A program made the position numbers and the translations under genes. Positions 1 to 9,614 of a DNA stretch of 17,429 nucleotides are shown here, in pieces; positions within the stretch are counted from its first letter, which is position 1; every line of letters starts with the position of its first letter. Location: assembly GCA_001275005.1 (NCBI GenBank), contig JWZX01002737.1:1-17429 (forward strand), read 5' to 3'. This DNA is from Chrysochromulina tobinii (taxonomy: Eukaryota > Haptophyta > Prymnesiales > Chrysochromulinaceae). The notes below the pieces were generated by a model that saw only the letters and a program-made list of their open reading frames with translations, had not been told where the DNA came from and made no database searches.

Positions 1-158
1 TCCTCAACGCCGCCAGCGCGCGCATGCTACGCGTCTCGTTTGGGGGTCATGTAAGGTGTGTGTATTCTGAGCGGGCAGTAACAGTGCCGTAGCACCGGCT
101 GTCGCGTCTGTCGTGTTAACGTTCACGCGTGTGCAGACCGCAATCGCCGAGAAGCATC

Positions 159-3100
159 ATGTCCGCCTACCTCGACATGGTCTCGGTGTCGCCCGCGGTA
201 CTCAAGGCTGCGCCAACCGTATCGGCACTGGCTCCTTCGGGCCGCCTCCTCCGCCCGCTTTCTGGAAAGTTTGTAGAGACACTGCACAAACTGGACTTGC
301 CGGAGCTCGAGGCACTCGAGGCGATTCTGGCCGCTTCGCCGCATAATCGTCAGCTCTCCACTGGCGGAGATCTTCTGAATCTTGCTCTGGCGCAGTTACC
401 TCGCATCGAGGACGCGGAGCGCCGCGCTGCAGCACTCCGCATCATTCGCCACATGGGCAGCCACCGCTTCACCGTGCACAACATGCGGTACCTCCTCGCG
501 TCCGTCGCCCTCTCCGAGGCGGCTCACGCGTCAGGTGGGTACGCGGGCGCGAGTGCAGGCAGCGCTGCACTCGAGCTACTCCAACTCGTGGGCGACGTGC
601 TCGGCGCGAGTACAGGGCCGGATCTGTCGGCGTACTGGGACATGGGCGTCGGCGTGATGGGCGCCACGGGGTTCGACCTGCCGGCCGACAGGCTCGTGCT
701 GCTCGCGAGCAAGGGCGCGTTCGCCATCTCGTGCTGGCTGCGGCTGGACGCGCTCAACACCCAGCCGATCGCCGTCTTCGGTGTGACCGACGCCGTCGGT
801 GCGGGCGTGCAGCTCCAGCTGTCGCGTGCGGGTGCTGGCCTCGCACGTGCGGAGTTGCTCGTGACCGAGCCCCAGCGCAGTGCCAACCCCGGCTCGAAGC
901 TGCTTGCGCGCCTCCCCGGCGCGGCAGCGCGCCAGAGCGCGGCCGCACTCGGCGGTAACGTCAGCTTCGAAACCTCCATCGTCACCTTCGATGGAGACAT
1001 GGTGGTGCGCTGCGGCGCGTGGCACCTTCTCACGCTCTCGTGCCGGCGAGGCGCCCTTCTCGGCTTCGGGAGCGCCGGCCGCGACGAGGCGCTCCTGTGC
1101 GTCGATGGCTCGCGTGCGGCGCGGGCCAACGGCTTCAGGTATCCCGCATGGGTCACCGAACAGTCGTCGCAAGGACGCGCCGCCGTCGGCGCGCCCGCCG
1201 CGACACGTTCGCCCGCGGCGGCCCTCCGCGGGCAGCTCGGTCCATTTATGCTCTTCCAGAGCGCCCTGAGCGTCGCGGAGCTCGAGGCGTGCTTCGACGC
1301 GGCGCGCGTGGGTCGAACGCTCTTCGAGTGGCCGCAAGTCATGGCCGGCTGGCATCCGCTGCTGACCGACGCGCACAACGACGCGTCCTCGAGAGAGCTC
1401 GCCGGCACGTGCATCGCGGCGACGGCTGAAGGGCCGTGGGCGGCGCGCCCGCGCTCAGAGGCCATCTCGGTCATCGAGATGGTGCGTGCCAGGGACTCGG
1501 CAGGAGGGATGCTCAACTTGCATGCAAGTGCTCACCACGGCGCCCCCTCCTCTCCCCACAGATACGCGCCAAGGACTCGGCAGGAGGGATGCTCAACCTG
1601 CTGCTTCCGCTGCTCGCACTCCGACGCAAAGGCCACCCGTGTGGCGACGCTCTTCTCGCCGCGACCCTGCGCTTGCTGTCTGGACTGCTGCGCGGCCATC
1701 TGCGCAACCAGATCGAGCTGCTACGCTCCGATGGCATGACGCTGCTCGGCCACCTGGTGAGCACGATCCGGCCGGCACACATGGGCGAGGCGACCATCAG
1801 TGCGCTCGCCGCCCTCGCCTCGACGTGCCGCGAGCTCCCCGAGCTCTACAAGGAGTTCCTGCAGCGCGTGCTGCTACGCATGGACGCGTGGCGTCGGCTC
1901 GACACGGTGGTGCTCGGTTCACTGCTTGCCCTCCTCAACGGGCTCTCCTCCTCTGACGAGGGCGCCACGCACGCCGTCGCGCTGCCGCAGCGGATGCTCG
2001 ATGCAGCGCGCCGTTACTTTGTGCGACCGGTCACGCTTCCACCTAGCCGACAGCGCGCGGTGCAGCCAGCATCTCCAGTCGTCTTCCGCGAGGCCGTCGA
2101 CGGCGTGTCCGAGGAGGTGGCCGTGCATCGCTTGCTGGGGACGATGCTGGGGGCGGACATCAAAACGCCCAACACGACGGCCGCGGCTCGCACTCAGGGC
2201 CGCGAGGTGGTGGTCACTCCCGAGGCAGTGCACGCGCAGTGTCTTTCCACCGCAGCGCTGCTCGGCTCTGACCGACTCGCATGCCAGGGCGCACTGCCGC
2301 TGCTGGCACACGCCCTCCACTTTGGGTACCGGCCGAGCGGCGCCGAGCTAGAGGCGCAGGTAACCACCCCCAGCCCGGCTGACAGAGGCTGATTGCCATG
2401 GATGACCACTGAATACCATTGATGACCCCTGATTACCATTGCGCAGGTCACCACCCTCACGCTGCTGCTCCGGCTGACCGAGGCGCATGGTCCCCTGATC
2501 CTCGAGCCTCTGGCCGCCGGCGGTGGCCTCCTGGCTCTCGTGGACACGCTCCATCAGCGCCCGCCGCCCAGGACAGCGCTCGTGTGCGCGCGCTTGCTCT
2601 GTGCGCCCCTCTCGGTGCGCGTGGCGGCCGATGGCCTCGCGGGCCAGTGGTGCAAGTGGATGACGGCAGGCGGGCTCGCCGTCGTGCGCCTGAGCCTCAA
2701 CGCGCTGCCTGCGGATGAAAACCTCTTCAGCGGTCTCATTGCAGTCCTGCTACGCTGCACCCCCGAAGAGGCTGCCGAATCGACCTGCCCTCGAATCTAC
2801 ACGCCGTCCCTCGTGCCCGCCTTCTTCGCGGCGTGCGCGCGCGCGCCGCTGGAGTTGCAGGCTCGTCAGCTCGAGACGTTTGCGCTCTGGCTGCGGCTGT
2901 GCCCCGACAATTGCGGCGCGCTCACCGCCACAGCCTCGCTCTGGCAGCCCCATGCGGCGGCGATGCTCGCTGCCGCCCTCGACGAGAAAGCGGTGGCGCC
3001 CGTCGCGACACTCTGCGGCACCCTCCTCGTCGAGCTGCTGTGCACGTATTCGATCGAGACACTCGCCGCGGAACTCGGCATTAGCAGCGGCGGTGCCGGG

Positions 3101-6100
3101 GTGCAGCCGCTGCTCGTCCGCGAGCCGAGCGGCAGCGGCGCTCTGGGCACAGGTGGCTCGTGGCGCGCGCTCGACGTGATCCTGGTGGTGGCGCAGGGCT
3201 GCGGCGACGCGGCGCAGGTGCAGCGAGCGCGCCGCATGGTGCTGCAACGGCTCCTCGAGTCGATGGTACGACTCGGGCCGCGCTTCGGCGAGGCGGCGGC
3301 CGCCGCAGCCCCCAAACTTCTGCGGCTCTGTGTCGTCGTGCGCGCGCATCTGTACACGCCGCCGCCGCCGCCCCCGCCAGTGGCAGCTCGCCTCGAGATC
3401 GTGCGCGACGCGCCCGCGAGGCTCACCGACGAGGAGCTGCTCGCGCGGTACCCGGAAGAGGCCTCGATGGTCGCCGCAGGCGTGCCTCGCGTCGAGATCC
3501 TCACTGGCCTGCGCGCTCGCACCGAGCACCTCCTCGGAGGGGCCGCGGCAGTGCGACTGAGCCTGGCGACACGCCCCCCATACGATGCGGCGGCGTTGTC
3601 GTCGGAGCAGCGCTGGGACGCTCTGCGCACGCGTGGTGGCGAGGCAGTGGTACACGGCGACGCGGAGCTGCTGCTGCAGCTTCTGGAGACCTTCGACGCG
3701 CTCACCGTGCGCGCGATGATGGACGACGCTGCCGACGCCGCCATGCGTAAGCGCACGTCCGCCGCCACCTTTGGGCTTGGCGTGGGTGGTCAGATTGTTG
3801 CGCCGAGCACGCCGACGACGCCGCAAATGCTGCTCGATAAGGCGGTCGCACGACGCGACGAAGTGCTCCGAAAGCGCGACGAGGTTCTCGACTCCCTCAA
3901 CGCCCGACGCGACGAAGTCGTGGGCAGGCTGAGCTCCTTTAAGCAGGGCATCGCCGGCCGGCTGCGCGGGGCTTCCTCGAGCGCCGCTTCGAGCGCCGCG
4001 CCCGTGCCCCCGCCCCCGCCCCCCGAGACGGCGAGCAGCAGCGACGGCGGCGGCGGCGGCGTCACCGAGAACCTCGCAAAGCTCGGCGTGCTTCGGGATC
4101 TTGTCGTTTCGGGCGCGGGCTTGGACGTGTGTAATGGCTTCTACGGGATCGTACCCAAGGAAGAGCAGTCGGCCGAGCTCGCACGCCCTCGCCAACGGCA
4201 AGCCCCTCTTCCGCAACGCCAACGGCGCCCACATCAATTGGAGTGACACCGACTGGACACGCCGTCACGGGTATCCCGCGGGCATCGGCTGCTGGGGAAT
4301 CGGGTACGACGGCCACCATCGGTACATGGCGCCCGGCGAATCGGCCTTCCCGCCCGGCTCGGGCTGGGTGGTACGGCAGGATCACGGCGTCGCGCCCGCG
4401 CCCAAAATCGCGCGCATGTCGTCGCAAGCCTCCCAGCAAGCACTGCTGGCTATCGAGGCAGCGTCCGCCGACCCTTCCGCCCCTGCCTTCATCCCCGCAC
4501 CGCCGCCGCACAAGGCCCCCGACGCGCTCGACGCGCTGATGGTGCAGCCGATGAGCGTCTTTGACGTGCTGCTCGAGCTGCTGCTTCTGCTCGTCTCGGC
4601 GCGCGCAGCGACCCTCGGCCAGCCACAGGCTGCCAAGGCGCGTGCGGCGACGGCGCAGCGGCTGCGCGAGATCCTCTGGCGAGATCTCGAGCAAGGGTGC
4701 ACGTGGGCGCACCTGCCGAGCCAGCAGGCAGTGCAGGCGCTCACGAGTCAGAAGAGCGACGACCAGGTTTGGCAGGCGCGCCGCGCACACGTCTTCGAGC
4801 TCGTCGTGTCGCTCGGCATGCCGCTGCGTGAACACGCGTGCGCGCTGCGCGCAGGCACTGCCACATACCATGCAGCGCTCGCCGAGACGCTCGTGCCGCT
4901 GCTGCAGGGGGTGATGCGCACCTTCCGGTACTTCATCGCATACGACCTGACCAAGACGACGAAGGAGTCCGACTACGCGAAGCAGCCGCCGGCCGACTAT
5001 GACGACTACGCGGCAAGCAAGCTTCGCGACTACGCGCTGGGCGCCGACGGCAGCACCGGCTATGGCCAGCTGACGGTGCTTGTGGGGCAGCTGGGTGGAC
5101 AGGAGACACCCGCCTGGATGCTGCCGGAGGTTGAGCCGAGCGCCTTCCTGAGCACTGCGCTGGCGCAGTGGACGCCGCTGCTCGATGCGCTGCCGCTCGC
5201 TGCCGCCGCACGCGCACGGCGCGCGAGGCAACGCACGGACGTGCTACATGCAGTGCTGTCGGCCAATGCGTGGGCGGACGCTGCACTCTCCGGCTGGATG
5301 CAGGCGGCAGCGGAGGAGGAGAGTCTCGCAGCACAGGCTGTGGCCCAAGCCGACGGCGCGCTCTCACGGCTGCGCCAAGTCGAGAGCAAGCGCGCGGCCG
5401 CGGCGGACGCCAAGGAGAAGGCTGAGGCAGCGCATGCCGCGCATATGTGGGAGGCGGTGCAGCGTACGCTGCTGCGCGAGCAGGCGGCGTGGGAGGAGCC
5501 AGGAAGCTCGGGCGGCGCTCGCTTCTGGGAGCACCTCGAGGTGGAGGACACGGGCCCTGGCAGGCGCCGCCCACTGGTCGTGCCTAATCCTCTGGGCACC
5601 GACCATAAGCAGGCTTCCCTGACGCAGCAGAAGAGTGGCGGCTCGCGCGCGTGGCCGATCAGTGCCCCCGCCGCCGACGACCCGTCCTCGACGGCCGACG
5701 GGCCCGAAGGCTCTGTGAACGAAGGCTCTGTGGCGGCGCTGCGCCGTGTGGCCTCAATGGCGCGGCAGGCGACGGGTGGCTCCTCCATTGGCAAGGGTGG
5801 CGAGGAGGGCGAGGGCGAGGAGGGCGAGGCCGACGAGGAGTCTCTCAGTCGCACGGCGAGCGTCGTCGCCGGCGCGGCCAGCGCGCCCGCGAGCGACACA
5901 GCGGCGCCCCTGACGGCGGCGGCGGCTGACGCGGCGGCTGACGACACCGAGAGGGCTTCTGACGAAACCTCGGACGATTGGCTCTTCAATGGCCCGTGCG
6001 ACCTCGTGTGGCGCGGCGGCGTGGTGGTGGGCATCGTGACCCTCACGCGTACCTCTCTCACCTTTGAAGCTGACCCAAATAAGGTTGGCGAGGCGGAGGG

Positions 6101-8468
6101 CAAAGCGAGCGATGCGGAGGTCAAGGTTTGCGAGGCGGTGACGGGCAACCCGGTGGCCGAGGGTGCGCGTACGTGGATGGTAGCCGAGCTCAAGCAGATG
6201 CAGCGGCGGCGCTTTCTACTCACTCACACGGCCCTCGAGATCTTCACAGCTCAGCCGGCAGCCCACCCGGCTTACGGGCTGCCGCCTGCCGCCAGCTTCC
6301 CGAGCATCCCTCTCTTCTTGCACCTGTACACCAAGAAGCAGCGCGAGCGCCTCAAGAGGGCGCTGCAGCGCGTGGGCGTGCCTGAGCGCTCCTGGCGCCT
6401 CGCCAAGCAGGCCCTACAGGACGCGTGGCACCGTCGCGAGATCTCCAACTTTGACTATCTGATGGAGCTCAACACGCTCTCTGGGCGCACGTATAACGAC
6501 CTCAACCAGTACCCGGTCATGCCGTGGGTGCTTGCAGACTACACGTCGTACTCCCTCGACCTGAGCGACCCGGCCTCGTACCGGGACCTCTCGAAGCCCG
6601 TCGGGGCTCTGAACGAGGCGAGGCTGCAGACCTTTGTGGAGCGATACAATGGGATGGATGAGGACGGCGAGATGCCGCGCTTCCACTATGGCTCGCACTA
6701 CTCGTCGGCCGCGGCGACCCTCTTCTGGCTGCTCCGGCTCGAGCCGTACACAAGCTTCGCGGTCGAGCTGCAGAGCGGCAAGTTCGACCACGCCGATCGT
6801 CTCTTCTATTCGCTTCGCGAGGCGTGGCTCTCGTGTAACACCAACATCGCAGACGTCAAGGAGCTCATCCCGGAGTTCTTCTACATGCCCGACTTTTTGC
6901 GCAATGCGTCGCGCTTCGAGCTCGGGGTTCGTCAGGACGACAAGCGCGTCGATGACGTGGTGCTCCCGCCATGGGCGAAGACGCCCGAGACCTTCATCGC
7001 GTACCACCGGCGCGCGCTCGAGTCCGAGGTGGTCTCGGCCAATCTGCACCACTGGATCGACTTAATCTGGGGCTCCAAGCAGCAGGGCCCCGCGGCCGTC
7101 GAGGCGGCCAACATCTTCTTCTACCTGACGTACGAAGGGACGGTCGACCTCGAGGCCGTCGCCGACCCAATCGAGCGCGAGGCCATCCAGCAGCAAGTGG
7201 CATGCTTCGGCCAGACGCCGCCGATTCTCTTTACGGCTCCGCACCCGGCACGCCGCCCCCCGATGCCGATGGTGCGCCCGGTGCACTGGACCCCCCCGCC
7301 ACCGCCTCCCTCCAAGGAGAGCCCCAATGAGCCCTCGGGCTATACTCCACGGCCGCTCATCGCGCCGCCCACGACGGCGGGCCTCAACGCGCGTGGGCTC
7401 AAGACGCCAGCCATGGCCGCGATCATCCAGCCCTTTGAGCGGACGGCGCGTTTCGCGCTCTTCGGCGCGAAAACGAGCGTGGGCCTCTCGAGCATTGCAG
7501 TCAGCGCCGATCCGTCCGACCGTCGTGTTGTCGCCGTCGACGCCAACTCAGCGGTGCACTCGTTCCGATGGCCACCGCCGTATGGGCGGGCGCCGCAGGT
7601 GGCCTCGGCGCGCCGGCACTGCTTGACGCAGCTGCCCGCGTCGGACGCCTCCAAGACGTCGTGCCTTGCGATCGTGCCCGCGCCCGACAACCCGCGCGCG
7701 ATGCACGTCCTCTCGGGCGGCCACTTTGACGGTGCGCTCTGTGTGGCCGATGAGAGCGGGCGCACACGCGTCATCGACATCAAGCACTCGCGCACGATCA
7801 CGTGCCTCGCGCTCTCACCAGGGCGAGCCGACTGGCTGCTCACGGGAGCCGCCGACACAACGGTCATCCTGTGGTACTTGCGAGTCGAGAGCACCGGCCA
7901 GCGCGAGATTCGGCCCGTCCCGGTCCGTGCGCTGCGTGGCCATGTGCGGGAGCTCACCGCGGTCGCCCTCGCTGCAGACCTCGGCCTGGCGGCATCTGGT
8001 GCGGCCGACGGGTGCATCCTGCTGCACACGACGCGGGACGGCTCTCTACTTCGCTCGATCGTGCACCCGGACAGATTGCCCGTTGGTCACCTGCTCCTGT
8101 CCTCGCTCCACTGCCGCCTCATCGTTGGCTCCACTGCCGCGGGCACGTCGACGCTGCATGCATTCACGCTCTCGGGCGTGAAGATGTATACGTGCGAGCT
8201 CGGGGGAGGAGTGCGCTGCGCCCTGCTCTCCCCCGATGGCAGCTTGCTCCTCGCGGGCGGCATGAGAGGCGACCTGAACGCGTGGCGCCTCGACACTGGT
8301 CAACCCGCGGCCATCTTTGCAAACGCGGGCTCCGCGATTGCGTGTGCGTGCGTGAGCGAGAACGACCTCGTTGTCGGCACGCAGGACGGTGACATTATCG
8401 GCTACCCGCTCGACCCCAAGGTGATGTTTGGCAGCGCCATACGCGACGTGGCGCACGGGTTTTCCTGA
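159..8468 (+). CDS. BEACH-WD40 protein (neurobeachin class), three exons, one apparent frameshift
   Basis: BEACH proteins are large scaffolds for vesicle and membrane trafficking. Exons are 159-1481, 1562-2359 and 2447-8468, all junctions phase 0, giving about 2,713 residues. Domains by approximate residue: alpha-solenoid 20-150; ConA-like sandwich 155-385; solenoid to 1160; heptad-like RRDEVL repeats 1168-1215; W/G-rich module 1265-1330; charged helix 1668-1718; PH-BEACH 1881-2019; BEACH 2024-2306; degenerate WD40 propeller 2366-2691. BEACH motifs are textbook: ISNFDYLMELN, QYPVMPWVLADY, YRDLSKPVGAL, FHYGSHYSSA, GKFDHADRLF, DVKELIPEFFYMPDFL, HHWIDLIWGSKQQG. The chosen ATG at 159 has A at -3; the frame runs further upstream only from a GTG. 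Reading moves from frame 2 to frame 0 between 4183 and 4191, so either the gene is damaged or the sequence has an indel. The ConA-PH-BEACH-WD order matches neurobeachin/LRBA-like proteins; a specific orthologue cannot be named. Cargo and partners are unknown. Confidence 0.93.
1482..1561 (+). other. Intron 1 of the BEACH gene (80 bp, GT-AG)
   Basis: The donor is GTGCGT directly after the ATG codon of ...VIEM, and the acceptor is a pyrimidine-rich CTCTCCCCACAG. Removing it joins two frames (frame 0 to frame 2) at phase 0 and gives continuous solenoid-like protein. Retention would shift the frame and run into a stop at 1737-1739. The first 39 nt of the intron copy the first 39 nt of the next exon (1562-1600) with five differences. 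Evidence is frame logic and splice consensus; no transcript was seen. Confidence 0.85.
2360..2446 (+). other. Intron 2 of the BEACH gene (87 bp, GT-AG)
   Basis: The donor is GCGCAG|GTAACC and the acceptor is ATTGCGCAG|GTCACC. Both exons are in frame 2 and the junction is phase 0 (…AELEAQ joined to VTTLTLLLRL…). Without splicing the frame ends at a TGA at 2390-2392. The hexamer GCGCAG precedes both splice junctions, and the first part of the intron resembles the start of exon 3. The 3' half holds a decayed 20-bp tandem repeat. Confidence 0.85.
2391..2440 (+). repeat. 20-bp tandem repeat inside intron 2, about 2.5 copies
   Basis: Units at 2391-2410, 2411-2430 and the half unit 2431-2440 share the pattern GAxTxCCATxGATGACCxCT with a few substitutions. 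They fill most of the 3' half of the intron and lie upstream of the acceptor. The copies supply TGA stops in all three frames, which would make intron retention visible to nonsense-mediated decay. Confidence 0.7.
4183..4192 (+). other. Apparent 10-bp insertion / frameshift in the BEACH gene
   Basis: The upstream frame 2 reads NGFYGIVPKEEQSAELA and then turns into a nonsense-like basic tail that stops at 4246. Frame 0 reads LANGKPLFRNANG and continues to the BEACH domain. The switch falls inside ctcgc-acgccctcgc-caacggc, where removing ten bases would give one continuous module. The inserted bases end in CCTCGC, close to the preceding GCTCGC, as in a slip duplication. No GT-AG intron of suitable length and phase was found here. 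It may be an assembly error, a real lesion, or an unrecognised tiny intron. Confidence 0.6.
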
Positions 8469-9405
8469 GCCGTTCTGCGGAGTCGGGAGTGAATGAGCGG
8501 GCCGCCCAACAGCCCGGGTGCAAAGGTCCGTGCCTGATCGAGTGCCTGAGAGGATGTTAGAACGATTAGTAATCACTGAACTGCGACGCAGTCGGCTGTG
8601 TCCTGGTCGAAACGATGTTATTGTCGATATCATGTGCGGAAGTGCCGTTCGGTTTATTATGAGTTTTGTGCGTATACGCTTTTCCACACCGCACCGCGCC
8701 CGGTAAACACCGAGACACTCAGCACAAACCCGGCCCGCGTCCGCCGCGTGACACGTACATCGTGTACATGGTTCCCCGCTTCTCAGACTCCACAACACCG
8801 CTCACGAGACCTCACGGTGAAAGTGACCACGCGACGGACACACCGGACACACGTTCATCTCCCCGCCCCCGACGCGCCGCCCACGGTCGCGATGCGTCGT
8901 CGAACCGCAGACCCCCGTACCCGACCTCCGCACACAGCATGCAACCGAACCGCAGCTAGAAGTGCGCGCTCACCTCGCGACCATGTCGAATCGGCCCGCG
9001 CGCGCGCACTCATGCTGAATGGACACAAGGCGAATGGAGATGGCTCGCTCGCTCAACAGAGAACAGGGTATCAAAATGGGCCCCACTTCACGCCGAGGTT
9101 GCGCGTGATCTCCCCTTGGGCTTTGCGGGTGGCCGCGCGTGCAAGAGCCACGGCCTCCGTCACATCATGAGATGGCCTCCATTTTGAGAGCGGTGCCCGG
9201 GGCGGCGGTGCCACCGACGCACCCAGGCGCGCGTCGAGCATGCCCACGCCCCAGTCGGGCAACAGCGACAGCATTAGAAGCAGCAGCAGCATCAATAGCA
9301 GCAGCAGGTGGTGCGGCTGCAAAGACGACGCCAGGAGAGTCAAGAGCTCACGAGGCTCACGAGGCTCAGCGCGTGCGTCGGCCACGAACTGAGTGCGAGC
9401 CGTGG
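8469..9405. other. Convergent intergenic region between the BEACH gene and the minus-strand gene
   Basis: This stretch holds the two 3' ends. The first 250 bases after the BEACH stop are clearly richer in A/T than the flanking exons, as expected for 3' UTR and spacer. I see no tRNA, no conserved poly(A) signal and no plus-strand frame with protein-like composition. Minor features are a CG dinucleotide run at about 8997-9007 and two 9-bp GCTCACGAG copies at 9346-9363. The part from 9165 to 9316 could be the terminal exon of the minus-strand gene if an intron at 9317-9614 is used. Confidence 0.6.
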
Positions 9406-9614
9406 CTAGCGCTGGTGTGCTTGGGTGCCTTGATAGGCTGCGCCTCCGAGGGGGGGGCGGTGGAGGGATACAGTGCGAATAGGACATGGGAGGAAATAAC
9501 GTCCCAAGACTTGGCAGCTGCTCCTCCCCAAAGTTGAGCCGGGGCACGAGCAGCAGCAACTGGGGGAGCATGAGCGCAACTCCTCCCTCTCTGGATGGGT
9601 GGCGCCAAGTGCAC
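9317..9614 (-). other. Possible terminal intron of the alanine-rich gene (298 bp)
   Basis: On the minus strand the donor CAAGAG|GTGCAC at 9614 and the acceptor CGTCGTCTTTGCAG ending at 9317 have good consensus, with a CTGAC/TTGAC-type branch candidate upstream of the acceptor. Splicing at phase 1 leads into an alanine-rich exon (APPAAAIDAAAASNAVAVAR…) ending at TGA 9165-9167, matching the composition of the rest of the protein. The unspliced frame is also open to 9406, so this stays a hypothesis. Confidence 0.35.

Noticed and set aside
4062-5231. 389-residue open frame on the minus strand inside the BEACH gene
   Set aside because: It overlaps coding sequence with clear BEACH-gene continuity, is Arg/Gly/Ala/His-rich without domains, and is the usual antisense shadow of G+C-rich codons.
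5060-6223. 387-residue Ser/Ala-rich open frame on the minus strand
   Set aside because: Antisense shadow of the linker and PH-BEACH coding sequence; no motif or independent start context.
8469-9160. Possible tRNA or small RNA gene in the convergent spacer
   Set aside because: No cloverleaf, A/B box pair or strong hairpin could be assembled by eye.
9071-9571. 166-residue minus-strand frame with a leucine run and tail ITRNLGVKWGPF
   Set aside because: The leucine run comes from CTG/GCT trinucleotide repeats. The tail looks codon-like but has no convincing phase-0 donor to join it to the alanine-rich gene.
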